Both the position numbers and the translations under genes were made by a program. The notes under the pieces are model-generated. The model had not been told where the DNA came from. It did no database searches and worked only from the letters and a program-made list of their open reading frames with translations. From JAWLBW01 sp041687475 (GTDB taxonomy: Bacteria; J088; JAWLBW01), in assembly GCA_041687475.1 (NCBI GenBank), contig JAWLBW010000272.1:1-6552 (forward strand): a stretch of DNA of 6,552 bases, given 5' to 3'. This document shows positions 1 through 5,327 of this stretch, piece by piece (position 1 is the stretch's first letter; each line of letters opens with the position of its first letter).

Positions 1-340
1 CGGCCGGGTAGAACCACCAGAACGAATCGGCGCCGTCGCCTCCCTCGGCTACGAAGCAGCCGGCGATGATGCCCTCGCTGGGGCAGGGGCCGTCGTGAAA
101 TTCGGCCGCCAGCGTGGTGCAGATGCCGCGCGGTCCGATCTCGGCCGTCGGCGCATCGGCCATGCCGCGCCATTCCTGACAATAAGCCTTGGCCTCGAGC
201 TGCGAGGCGCGCAGATCGCAGGACTTGGTCACTTCGCCGAATCCCAGGGTATCGGTCAGGGCATCGCCATCGAGAAGCTCGCCGCAACCCACAACACCAA
301 CCAGAGCCGCCCCGAGGAGCCCCGCGCGTACTGAAATCAT
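1..340 (-). CDS. Cys-patterned lipoprotein of unknown function (partial, C-terminus outside window)
   Basis: An open frame of 113 codons begins with ATG at 340 and runs off the left edge. The N-terminus is a lipoprotein signal peptide: Arg at residue 5, a hydrophobic stretch about 6-18, and a lipobox VVGC with Cys at 19, so the mature protein should be lipid-anchored and exported. After it come Cys residues at 41, 54, 74, 86 and 95 in a spaced pattern (YCQEW, GICTT, GPCPSEG, AGCF) and an aromatic patch SFWWFYP at 106-112, suggesting a small disulfide-stabilised periplasmic or surface domain. The Cys spacing recalls hypothetical lipoproteins of myxobacteria and leptospires; that is an impression from memory, not a search. 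The only SD-like sequence is a weak AGG about nine bases before the start. No function can be assigned. The gene is separated from the helicase gene upstream of it by 250 bases. Confidence 0.72.
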   Translation of the reverse strand, partial: MISVRAGLLGAALVGVVGCGELLDGDALTDTLGFGEVTKSCDLRASQLEAKAYCQEWRGMADAPTAEIGPRGICTTLAAEFHDGPCPSEGIIAGCFVAEGGDGADSFWWFYPA

Positions 341-379
341 GTCTCTATACCTGTCTACGTATGCAAGATCAACGTTTAC

Positions 380-427
380 CGGGCGTGCGCCCGCCACCTG
401 AACCTGCCGCAAGGCAGGCATTCTGCC
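380..427. other. Cluster of short inverted repeats in the leader of the left-edge lipoprotein gene
   Basis: Three small dyads follow each other: CGGGCG/CGCCCG (380-385 and 388-393), CCTGCC-GCAA-GGCAGG (403-418, six perfect pairs and a four-base loop) and GGCAG-GCATT-CTGCC (413-427). The last two share the GGCAG strand, so only one of them can form at a time. They lie between a possible promoter at 433-461 and the start codon at 340, so they could fold in the leader RNA. A regulatory role is speculative. Confidence 0.35.
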
Positions 428-432
428 GGAAC

Positions 433-461
433 ATTTTCCTATGTTACACGTGTGTGATCAA
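433..461 (-). promoter_or_regulatory. Possible sigma70-type promoter for the left-edge lipoprotein gene
   Basis: On the minus strand TTGATC (456-461) and GAAAAT (433-438) are separated by 17 bases, and each matches four of six consensus positions. Transcription would begin near 426 and give a leader of about 85 bases containing the dyads at 380-427. The match is moderate, and this is the best candidate I see in the gap 341-590. Confidence 0.3.
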
Positions 462-590
462 GAAAAAAGTCGCAATTGTCGTTTCCGCACGGAAGTAGCC
501 CAAGCCTCTGCAATGTGAGCACTCGCTGCAGCCGGGGCAGTAGTACGGTGTCGATGGCGGATAAGAAGAGGGTAGGGCCGACGGTGACTG

Positions 591-2309
591 CTACACCGTC
601 TCCTTAATCGAAGCCCTGAGGAAGCGAAGGACCTCGGGCGAGGCAATGATGGAGAGCAGCTGGCGGGCGCGCGACGCGCCGAGGAAAATGAGGCGTTGGT
701 ACCAACCCTCTTCTACCCGCTCGATGTCGTCGAGTTCGGCCAGGATGACGACCGCGCGTTCAAGCCCTTTGAAGCTGTGGATGGTCGAGACCAGCACTTC
801 GTACGGCCCCGCAGGATTGCCCACGAAGGAAAAGCCCGACGCCTGGGCGCCAAACAGCTTCGAATGCCGCTCGGCATGGGGCGTGAGCACGACGATGTCG
901 CCGATATCGATTTTTTCGCGTTGCACGAATTCGGTTACCTGGCGTCCCAGTTCCTCATACAGCGAAACCGGCTCGGTTGTTTCGGCCCAGCGCAGCGGCG
1001 GCCCCGAAGGCCCCGCCGTTCGTACCGCGCGGTCATACATGGGCGCGACAAGGGTATGGATTTCACGCGTGTTTCGCAGGTTTTCTTCGAGATGCAGCGA
1101 CGCGTCGTAGGGAGGCACGAAAATCGTTCGTTGGTACACAGCCTGACGTTCGTCGTATAGCCAGTAGAAGAGCCCCTGATCGTCATCGGCAAGGCAACGT
1201 ACCAGCGCCTTCCACCAGAATTCGGGAAAGTCCTGCCCTTCGTCGACGATGACGGCATCGAAGCGCAACGACGGGCAGAACTGCATGGCCGCCTCGAGGG
1301 CCATGGGATATTCCGAATGGTAGATTTCCTGCACTTCCGACTGACGCCCCTGGGGAAAATCGACGAGGGGAACCTCTGCGGCGCGCGCCATTGCACGGCA
1401 CAGACCATGAAAATGCACGGCCGTCACGCCGGGAACGTCTGCCAGGCTTTCGCGAAACCAATCGGCCAGCTTCTGGTTATAGCAGGTAAGCAGCACCCGG
1501 CCACCCTCGCGGGCCATCTGGCGCGCCTTCATCATGGCCAGCGCCGTCTTTCCCGACCCGGCGCAACCGCTGACGACCAGCTTGCGGGTGCGGCTCATCT
1601 GGTTCAGCGTGGCGAGCTGCCGTTCGGTCAACCGGCGCATGATGCGTTCGTTCTGGGCAATCTGCACCGAGAGCGCGGCCTCGAACGACTTACGCCCGGT
1701 CAGCATTTTTTCGAGCCCTTCGATACAGACCGCGCGCGTGGCGGCATCGCCCTGCTTGCCGTACCGTGAGAGCTGCAGCATGCGCAGCAGGCGTTTTTCG
1801 AGCTCATCCCAGTCGCCTTCGACGAGCATGAGGTCGGGTATGGCTTCGACGCCGAAGGTCGTTTTTTCGGCCACGTCGGGAAAGATCACGCCGTGGGCGC
1901 TTGGCACCGGCAGCCGCTTCTCGTCGAAGAAATTGCACAGGTGCTGGTAGAGCGCATGTTTGCACGAAGTGGCCTGGCGAAACGGATCTTTGATGGGGTG
2001 CAGGCCGTCGCGGTTGCGCGAGAACCAGCTGCCGTGCTCGAATTGAATGCCGCCGCCCTTGACTTCGAGCACCAAAAATCCGTGGTCGGGGTGGGCCACC
2101 ACGAAATCGGCCTGACCGTCGTCGTAATGGACCGACGTATCGCGAACGGCCCCCTTCGGCCTGTGGGGAATGACGATGGCGACGTCGTAGAAGATCACCC
2201 ACGGGTCGGGCAGGCGTTCGGCCAGCTCGTCGTACACCAGGGCCTCGGCGCGGAAGGCCGGGTCGGCGCGTTTTTCTTCGGGGAAGGCCGGGGGATACAA
2301 CTTCGCCAT
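591..2309 (-). CDS. NERD nuclease-like domain fused to a superfamily I (UvrD/Rep-type) helicase
   Basis: The 572-residue protein has two parts. Residues about 20-135 match the NERD (nuclease-related) domain: a conserved Glu at 22, Asp68 in GQADFVV, and E82-V-K84 in LEVKGG, which together resemble a PD-(D/E)xK active site. Residues about 225-555 carry SF1 helicase motifs in order: Gln231 (Q motif), Walker A GCAGSGKT (248-255), Walker B DEGQD (356-360), a motif III-like YDERQAVY (385-392), motif IV-like ENLRNT (409-414), motif V STIHSFKGLE (508-517) and motif VI GASRARQ (544-550). Both catalytic sets look intact, so the predicted activities are ATP-driven nucleic-acid translocation with cleavage. 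Such fusions occur sporadically and often in accessory regions. The start is supported by GGAG five bases upstream. A promoter precedes it at 2361-2390. The phage-defence protein Nhi is an analogous single-chain nuclease-helicase, but identity with it is not claimed. Confidence 0.93.
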   Translation of the reverse strand: MAKLYPPAFPEEKRADPAFRAEALVYDELAERLPDPWVIFYDVAIVIPHRPKGAVRDTSVHYDDGQADFVVAHPDHGFLVLEVKGGGIQFEHGSWFSRNRDGLHPIKDPFRQATSCKHALYQHLCNFFDEKRLPVPSAHGVIFPDVAEKTTFGVEAIPDLMLVEGDWDELEKRLLRMLQLSRYGKQGDAATRAVCIEGLEKMLTGRKSFEAALSVQIAQNERIMRRLTERQLATLNQMSRTRKLVVSGCAGSGKTALAMMKARQMAREGGRVLLTCYNQKLADWFRESLADVPGVTAVHFHGLCRAMARAAEVPLVDFPQGRQSEVQEIYHSEYPMALEAAMQFCPSLRFDAVIVDEGQDFPEFWWKALVRCLADDDQGLFYWLYDERQAVYQRTIFVPPYDASLHLEENLRNTREIHTLVAPMYDRAVRTAGPSGPPLRWAETTEPVSLYEELGRQVTEFVQREKIDIGDIVVLTPHAERHSKLFGAQASGFSFVGNPAGPYEVLVSTIHSFKGLERAVVILAELDDIERVEEGWYQRLIFLGASRARQLLSIIASPEVLRFLRASIKETV

Positions 2310-2327
2310 GGATACTCCGGGATTCTA

Positions 2328-2343
2328 GTCGGCAAGCGCCGAC
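2328..2343 (-). other. Hairpin in the leader of the NERD-helicase gene
   Basis: GTCGGC and GCCGAC form six perfect pairs around a four-base loop, placed between the predicted transcription start (near 2354) and the ribosome binding site. It could limit initiation or stabilise the messenger 5' end. The position is suggestive and the function unknown. Confidence 0.4.
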
Positions 2344-2360
2344 CCACCATTGGCCCCAGC

Positions 2361-2390
2361 ATTATAGCGGTGCACGGAGCGGAGCGCCAA
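2361..2390 (-). promoter_or_regulatory. Sigma70-type promoter of the NERD-helicase gene
   Basis: On the minus strand a perfect -10 box TATAAT (2361-2366) lies 18 bases from TTGGCG (2385-2390), a four-of-six match to the -35 consensus. Transcription would begin near 2354, about 45 bases before the ATG at 2309. The promoter sits just outside the repeat copy that begins at 2405, so the helicase can be expressed independently of the toxin-antitoxin operon upstream of it. Confidence 0.6.
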
Positions 2391-2404
2391 GGCGGAGACG
2401 TGGT

Positions 2405-2550
2405 GTACGGGTGCACGGGGGGCGGCGGACGCCGGACGCCGGACGTCGGAATAAGTACAGCGGCCTCGTGCTGAACGGTTGATCGTCGAAGGCGGCCGGA
2501 CGTGCAGTCCGACGCAGCGGGTCTCCCTGCGGGGCGCTCATTGAAACGGG
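2405..2550 (+). repeat. Composite intergenic repeat, copy A
   Basis: The copy opens with GTACGGGTGCACGG, continues through a GCGGACGCCGGACGCC tract, then a 71-bp core (2448-2518) and a tail ending CATTGAAACGGG. The core has the same length as the core of copy B (3286-3356) and matches it at 65 of 71 positions. It lies between vapC and the helicase promoter. Its last 13 bases overlap the end of vapC, but the tail is its most diverged part, so the true boundary may be near 2537. No open frame or transposase-like content is present. Confidence 0.8.
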
Positions 2551-2933
2551 TTCAAGATGCGCACTTCGCAGGCTTCGAAGTCCCGCTCGTTTCGTGTCGC
2601 AAGGGTCATGTCGCGGGTCAGGGCTGTCGCGGCAATCAGCATGTCGGCCTGTGTGTGCGTCTTCCCCGAACGCTGCAGTTCTCCACGCAATCGGCCCGCC
2701 CTTATCGCAATCTGCTGGTCGACCGGAAGAGTCGTGGTGTGCTCGTCTATAAATCGACCGAGCCATGCTTCAATGCGCTTATTCGGTCGCCAGGCAAGCC
2801 CATATGCAATCTCCTCGAGGCTGATTACGCTGAGAAAGATGTGGGTGACGCTATCGGCCCACGCCAGAACGCCGGAGTTGGGGCAGGGGCGTGCGACTTC
2901 GGCAAGAATATTCGTGTCAACGAGAAAGCTCAT
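2538..2933 (-). CDS. vapC: PIN-domain ribonuclease toxin, VapC/FitB-like
   Basis: The 131-residue protein fits the single-domain PIN family. It starts MSFLVDTNIL with catalytic Asp6, has the acidic pair E40-E41 in ISLEEIAYG, Asp97 in QADMLIAATA and Asp118 in TRNERDF, which make up the four-acidic metal site of an Mg-dependent RNase. The ending RILNPFQ resembles the natural end of FitB-like proteins, so it appears full length. These toxins cleave RNA, often tRNA, and stop growth when the antitoxin is lost. The ATG overlaps the antitoxin's stop by four bases (ATGA), implying translational coupling. The nearby GAGGA directly abuts the start and is too close to serve as a standard ribosome site. 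The catalytic residues are intact, so it is probably active. The RNA target cannot be read from the sequence. Confidence 0.92.
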   Translation of the reverse strand: MSFLVDTNILAEVARPCPNSGVLAWADSVTHIFLSVISLEEIAYGLAWRPNKRIEAWLGRFIDEHTTTLPVDQQIAIRAGRLRGELQRSGKTHTQADMLIAATALTRDMTLATRNERDFEACEVRILNPFQ

Positions 2934-3208
2934 TCCTCGCCGACCGAGAATACGGAACTTTCGCGATCCCGCCGAGGGGGCGCTTCGAAGACATACCCCT
3001 CGCTTTCACAGAGTTCGCGAAGCGATTGCGTGGCCTGCGCAATACTTCCCTGCGCGCGTTTCCAGCGCGTGAATTCTTCGTACTCACGAGGGCCGATGAC
3101 GGCGCCGGCCAACCTGTCGCGATTGAAAACGGCTTGTGGCTCGGCCTCGGCTTCCTTGAGAAGCTGCGCAAACCTGCGGCGTGCTTCTGCTACCGTCCAT
3201 TCTTTCAT
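2930..3208 (-). CDS. Phd/YefM-family antitoxin partner of the PIN toxin
   Basis: The 92-residue protein begins MKEWTVAEARRRFAQLLKEAE, the usual opening of Phd/YefM antitoxins, followed by AVFNRDRLAGAVIGPREYEEF, a typical beta-strand and helix segment of the DNA-binding and dimer domain (about 1-50). Residues about 55-92 are charged and probably disordered until they wrap the toxin. The family binds and inhibits the toxin and represses its own promoter as a dimer. ATG 3208 is chosen because the family motif begins there and because the promoter at 3216-3244 puts the transcription start at about that base. An ATG nine codons upstream (3235) lies inside the promoter and can be discarded. Neither start has an SD, which fits leaderless translation. 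The gene overlaps vapC by four bases. Confidence 0.87.
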   Translation of the reverse strand: MKEWTVAEARRRFAQLLKEAEAEPQAVFNRDRLAGAVIGPREYEEFTRWKRAQGSIAQATQSLRELCESEGYVFEAPPRRDRESSVFSVGEE

Positions 3209-3236
3209 GTACACAAGTATAGGCGTGGTGTACATG
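3206..3236. promoter_or_regulatory. Operator-like inverted repeat over the antitoxin start and -10 box
   Basis: CATGTACAC (3206-3214) and GTGTACATG (3228-3236) are perfect 9-bp inverted repeats with a 13-base spacer. They flank the -10 box and include the antitoxin ATG. Phd-family antitoxins bind such palindromes to repress their own operons, so this is the expected site of autoregulation. Confidence 0.7.
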
Positions 3237-3244
3237 AAGTACAA
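3216..3244 (-). promoter_or_regulatory. Promoter of the toxin-antitoxin operon, predicted leaderless
   Basis: On the minus strand TTGTAC (3239-3244) and TATACT (3216-3221, five of six consensus bases) are separated by exactly 17 bases. A start seven bases beyond the -10 box falls on or next to the A of the antitoxin ATG at 3208. With no SD upstream, the transcript is probably leaderless. The repeat copy ending at 3257 is just upstream. Confidence 0.6.
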
Positions 3245-3256
3245 CATACACGTGCT

Positions 3257-3391
3257 GCACGGGTGCACGAAGGACGGCGGACGGCGGAATAAGTGCAGCG
3301 GCCTCGTGCTGAACGGTTGATCGTCGGAGGCGGGCAGACGTGCCATCCGACGCAGCACGTGATGCCCCCTGCCCCCCCCCATTGACACGGG
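3257..3391 (+). repeat. Composite intergenic repeat, copy B
   Basis: This copy has the same order as copy A: GCACGGGTGCACG, a shorter GGACGGCGGACGGC tract, the 71-bp core (3286-3356) and a C-rich tail ending CATTGACACGGG. It lies upstream of the toxin-antitoxin promoter in the same orientation as copy A, so the two copies bracket that module as direct repeats. Its length differs from copy A mainly in the CGGACGCC tract. Confidence 0.82.
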
Positions 3392-3421
3392 GGTGCAGGG
3401 GGGGCAGGGCAGAGCTCTGCC
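3364..3421. other. C-run/G-run hairpin and adjacent 14-bp palindrome after the SPFH gene
   Basis: The segment 3364-3380 (CCCCCTGC then nine C) can pair with 3389-3405 (GGGGGTGC then A and seven G) with small bulges, around the loop ATTGACAC. Directly next to it is the perfect palindrome GGCAGAGCTCTGCC (3408-3421). Both follow the SPFH stop codon at 3453 on the minus strand and could terminate or protect that transcript. There is no T-run, so intrinsic termination is uncertain. The hairpin is also the tail of repeat copy B. Confidence 0.5.
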
Positions 3422-3452
3422 GCTCGCCGCGCCGTGGCACAAGGGCGGTCGG

Positions 3453-4304
3453 TCAGACCGGATCGAGGTACCCGCTTTTGCGGGAAGGGGCGGCCGGCGC
3501 CGGCACTTCGCCGTCGACGTTAAAGATGGCCTGAAAGCCGTTGGGCAGAAAGACCTTGTTGGCCGGATTCGTCGAGATAGTCCGGTAACCGTCGAGCAGC
3601 TTCTGCGCCAGTAACACACGTGCCGCATTCTCGGCCCCTACCTGCGTTTTCAGCGTCTCGAGATAGCGCGATTCGGCTTGTGCAATCAGGTCCAGCGCCT
3701 CGGCTTCAGCCTGGGCAACGAGCACCTTCGCACGGCTTTCGCCTTCAGCTTCGGCAATTTTGGCCCTGCGCCGACGTTCAGCCACCATTTCCTGGTGCAT
3801 GGCCTCGGCTGTGGCGTCGCTGGTACTTAGCTCCTGAATCTCGACCCGCGTCAGTAGAATGCCCCACTTTTCGCATGTTTCCTTCAACTGCGCGCTGATG
3901 ATCTGATTGATCTCTTCGCGACTGGAAAGCAACTTATCGAGCTGAACCTTGCCGATGACGGAGCGCAGCGCATTCAGCGCCACGTCGGAAAGCGCCTTCG
4001 GCAGCACATCGACTTCATACAAGGCCCGGCGGGGGTCAATGATCTTCCAGTATACGGAGGCGTTCGCCATGACGCTGACGTTGTCCATGGTATGGCACTG
4101 GCGGGGCGGCGTGTCGGTGTGCTGCTCGGCCAGCTCGATCAGCGCGTCTTCCTTGCAGGCGACACCTCCCCATTCGCGAACAACCTTGACCCGTTCGATG
4201 AAGGGCAGTCGAAAGTGAAGGCCCTGGCTCTGTATGCGCGAGAATTTCCCGAAACGTTCTATGACTATGACATGTGCCTGGGGCACGGTATAGATCAACT
4301 GCAT
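3453..4304 (-). CDS. SPFH/Band 7 (stomatin/QmcA-like) protein
   Basis: The 283-residue protein is a stomatin-type SPFH protein. The N-terminus VPQAHVIVIERFGKFSR (7-23) and GLHFRLPFIERV (28-39) are the family opening. The Band 7 core spans about 10-170 and includes the stretch ending LTRVEIQEL. A long Ala/Glu-rich coiled coil (about 165-232: AEAEGESRAKVLVAQAEAEA) drives oligomerisation, and a short Pro/Ala tail ends at YLDPV. Relatives such as QmcA usually have an N-terminal membrane helix; this protein has only a few residues before the core and no such helix, so membrane attachment probably depends on the NfeD partner encoded 77 bases upstream. GGAG eight bases before the ATG supports the start. 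The likely role is organising membrane microdomains and supporting membrane protein quality control; no enzymatic residues are expected. Confidence 0.93.
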   Translation of the reverse strand: MQLIYTVPQAHVIVIERFGKFSRIQSQGLHFRLPFIERVKVVREWGGVACKEDALIELAEQHTDTPPRQCHTMDNVSVMANASVYWKIIDPRRALYEVDVLPKALSDVALNALRSVIGKVQLDKLLSSREEINQIISAQLKETCEKWGILLTRVEIQELSTSDATAEAMHQEMVAERRRRAKIAEAEGESRAKVLVAQAEAEALDLIAQAESRYLETLKTQVGAENAARVLLAQKLLDGYRTISTNPANKVFLPNGFQAIFNVDGEVPAPAAPSRKSGYLDPV

Positions 4305-4317
4305 TCTACAATCTCCA

Positions 4318-4356
4318 TTATCCCTGGGCGAACAAGTCGCACAGATTCACCAACAT
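4318..4356 (-). other. Possible 12-codon leader ORF between the NfeD and SPFH genes
   Basis: An ATG at 4356 opens the short frame MLVNLCDLFAQG, which ends with TAA just two bases before the GGAG that serves the SPFH gene. GGAA lies about eight bases upstream of the ATG. Termination at this point could bring ribosomes to the SPFH start. Such short frames also arise by chance, so this is weak. Confidence 0.2.
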
Positions 4357-4381
4357 TGCTCCGCTTCCGTCGCCGTTTCCG

Positions 4382-4852
4382 TTACAGGGAAGTGGCCTCG
4401 TTTTGTCGACCGGCAGATTCTCCGACGGCCAATACAAGTCGCCCTTCTCTCACGCCTGTGACCTGGGCCGTTTCGCCTGTGGACAAACTTACATCCTCAA
4501 GGAAGCTCCACAAATCGCCGTCGACCTTGAGAAAACGAACGCCCTCGATCTCGACGATGAGACCGCGCTTGCCGATCATGGCCTCGATTCCACTGGTGTA
4601 GCGCTGGGGAGCGATGAATCGGTCGACAAACGCCTGCACAACTTTTCGCCACACAAGGTAGTGCACGGCCACCATCACAGCGTAAGCAGCCATGAATGAG
4701 AGAACCTGGTAGAGAAAGCCTGCTGGCACCTCTCGGGCAACGACAAAACTGAATACAGCGTAGGCAACGAGTGTCAGCAGGTCCGAGGCGATAAGCAAAT
4801 CGGCCCCCATCAGAATGAGAGCGATGAGAAGAAGGGTTTCGTTTGAGGGCAC
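4382..4852 (-). CDS. nfeD: NfeD-family membrane protein with OB-fold domain
   Basis: From GTG at 4852 the protein is 156 residues. Hydrophobic segments lie at about 5-22, 25-39 and 48-68 (LLLIALILMGADLLIAS, LTLVAYAVFSFVVA, SFMAAYAVMVAVHYLVW). They are followed by a soluble OB-fold domain at about 91-145, with IGKRGLIVEIEG and LKVDGDLWSFLEDVSLSTGETAQVTGV cut across its strands, matching the short NfeD class without the serine-protease domain. NfeD proteins partner SPFH proteins and assemble at the membrane with them; the SPFH gene lies immediately downstream on the same strand. The frame stays open 57 codons further upstream, but that extension is Arg/Cys-rich and unlike the family. AGGAG six bases before the GTG decides the start. 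No convincing promoter was found upstream. Confidence 0.9.
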   Translation of the reverse strand: MPSNETLLLIALILMGADLLIASDLLTLVAYAVFSFVVAREVPAGFLYQVLSFMAAYAVMVAVHYLVWRKVVQAFVDRFIAPQRYTSGIEAMIGKRGLIVEIEGVRFLKVDGDLWSFLEDVSLSTGETAQVTGVREGRLVLAVGESAGRQNEATSL

Positions 4853-4858
4853 GTCGGA

Positions 4859-4863
4859 CTCCT
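4859..4863 (-). promoter_or_regulatory. Ribosome binding site fixing the GTG start of the NfeD gene
   Basis: AGGAG lies six bases upstream of the GTG at 4852. It is the best SD in this stretch and the first membrane segment starts a few codons later, so GTG is preferred over the ATG at 5023. Confidence 0.7.
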
Positions 4864-4948
4864 GCAGGCGGTTACGTTGACACCGCCTTCGTATTGATTC
4901 GGGAATGCGACAAGCGAGCTTCCCGGAACATCGACACCCTATCGCTCC

Positions 4949-4971
4949 GGGTGGACAGCGTACGTCCACCC
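4949..4971. other. 8-bp inverted repeat upstream of the NfeD operon
   Basis: GGGTGGAC (4949-4956) and GTCCACCC (4964-4971) are perfect inverted repeats with a seven-base spacer, about 100 bases upstream of the NfeD start. It could be an operator or a hairpin. No promoter elements are visible nearby to choose between them. Confidence 0.4.
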
Positions 4972-5068
4972 CATCGCAGTACCGTCGCCAGTCGTCAGAC
5001 GTCCGTCGTCCGAAAAAGGACAACGCGCCGTGCTGAATGGGTGACGGGGAGACGGTCGGACGGCGGCC

Positions 5069-5112
5069 CCCCCGACCTTGATCCCGATTGCCGAACGTGC
5101 CCCCGGAGAGGG
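5069..5112 (+). repeat. 44-bp intergenic module, copy C
   Basis: This 44-base segment, opening CCCCCGACC and closing ACGTGCCCCCGGAGAGGG, matches 6344-6387 at 37 of 44 positions without gaps. The bases before it (GACGGTCGGACGGCGG) recall the CGGACGCC tracts of copies A, B and D, so it is probably a fragment of the same repeat family. Confidence 0.65.
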
Positions 5113-5168
5113 ATCCTCGATTGTTGCCCGGTGCGACGGCTGCACTGCGCGCTTAGAGGAACGATGGC

Positions 5169-5217
5169 CGCTGCCGGGAGGCAGCGCTCAGTTAATCGCC
5201 CATGTAATGGGGGGTTG
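5169..5217. repeat. Double-hairpin module, unit 1
   Basis: The hairpin CGCTGCC-GGGA-GGCAGCG (5169-5186) is followed by CTCAGTTAATCG and then CCCAT-GTA-ATGGG. The same order (a GCTGCC/GGCAGC hairpin, a TCAGT(T/C)AAT linker, then a C-run/G-run hairpin) recurs at 5266-5310. Confidence 0.5.
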
Positions 5218-5253
5218 GGGGAAAGGAAATCCCGCGCCCGAAGGCGCGGGATT
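5217..5253 (-). terminator. Intrinsic terminator-like hairpin after the Asp-rich lipoprotein gene
   Basis: Read on the minus strand, AATCCCGCGCC and GGCGCGGGATT (5228-5253) form an 11-bp perfect stem around TTCG, a stable C(UUCG)G tetraloop. The tail is TCCTTTCC, only moderately T-rich. The loop is UUCG only on the minus strand, which supports its use by the lipoprotein transcript ending 75 bases upstream. Confidence 0.65.
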
Positions 5254-5265
5254 GGTGAGGATGGT

Positions 5266-5310
5266 TGCTGCCCGAGGCAGCATTCAGTCAATTCCCCTCG
5301 TCGAGGGGGG
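5266..5310. repeat. Double-hairpin module, unit 2
   Basis: TGCTGCC-CGA-GGCAGCA (5266-5282) is followed by TTCAGTCAATT and the dyad CCCCTCG-T-CGAGGGG (5294-5308). It parallels unit 1 at 5169-5217. On the minus strand it sits directly after the lipoprotein stop, before the terminator-like hairpin, and may protect that messenger's 3' end. Confidence 0.5.
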
Positions 5311-5327
5311 GCAAGCCGTGCGCCCGG

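Larger units (their letters stand above)
4853..5327. other. Gene-free, hairpin-rich region between the NfeD operon and the Asp-rich lipoprotein gene
   Basis: No open frame here has a credible start or a protein-like composition. The region holds an inverted repeat at 4949-4971, a piece of the composite repeat family at 5069-5112, two similar double-hairpin modules (5169-5217 and 5266-5310) and a strong terminator-like hairpin at 5228-5253. I see no tRNA, and no promoter that I would defend. Confidence 0.6.

Noticed and set aside
344..366. Promoter TTGATC-17-TATAGA directly upstream of the lipoprotein ATG at 340
   Set aside because: Transcription would start inside the coding sequence, after the ATG. 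The upstream candidate at 433-461 fits better.
464..490. T-run terminator after the helicase gene
   Set aside because: The minus strand has a run of six T at about 464-470, but the nearest dyad (TTCC/GGAA) is only four bases long and is about ten bases away.
2502..3320. Plus-strand frame of 272 codons across the toxin-antitoxin genes
   Set aside because: It is antisense to two well-supported genes and shows no protein family.
2405..3391. Integron cassette with attC sites around the toxin-antitoxin genes
   Set aside because: The repeats lack the GTTRRRY and RYYYAAC ends expected of attC, and no integrase is in the window. The direct-repeat bracketing itself is kept as a finding.
4661..4668. 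GTGCACGG as a motif special to the intergenic repeats
   Set aside because: It also occurs inside the NfeD coding sequence, so the octamer alone is not diagnostic.
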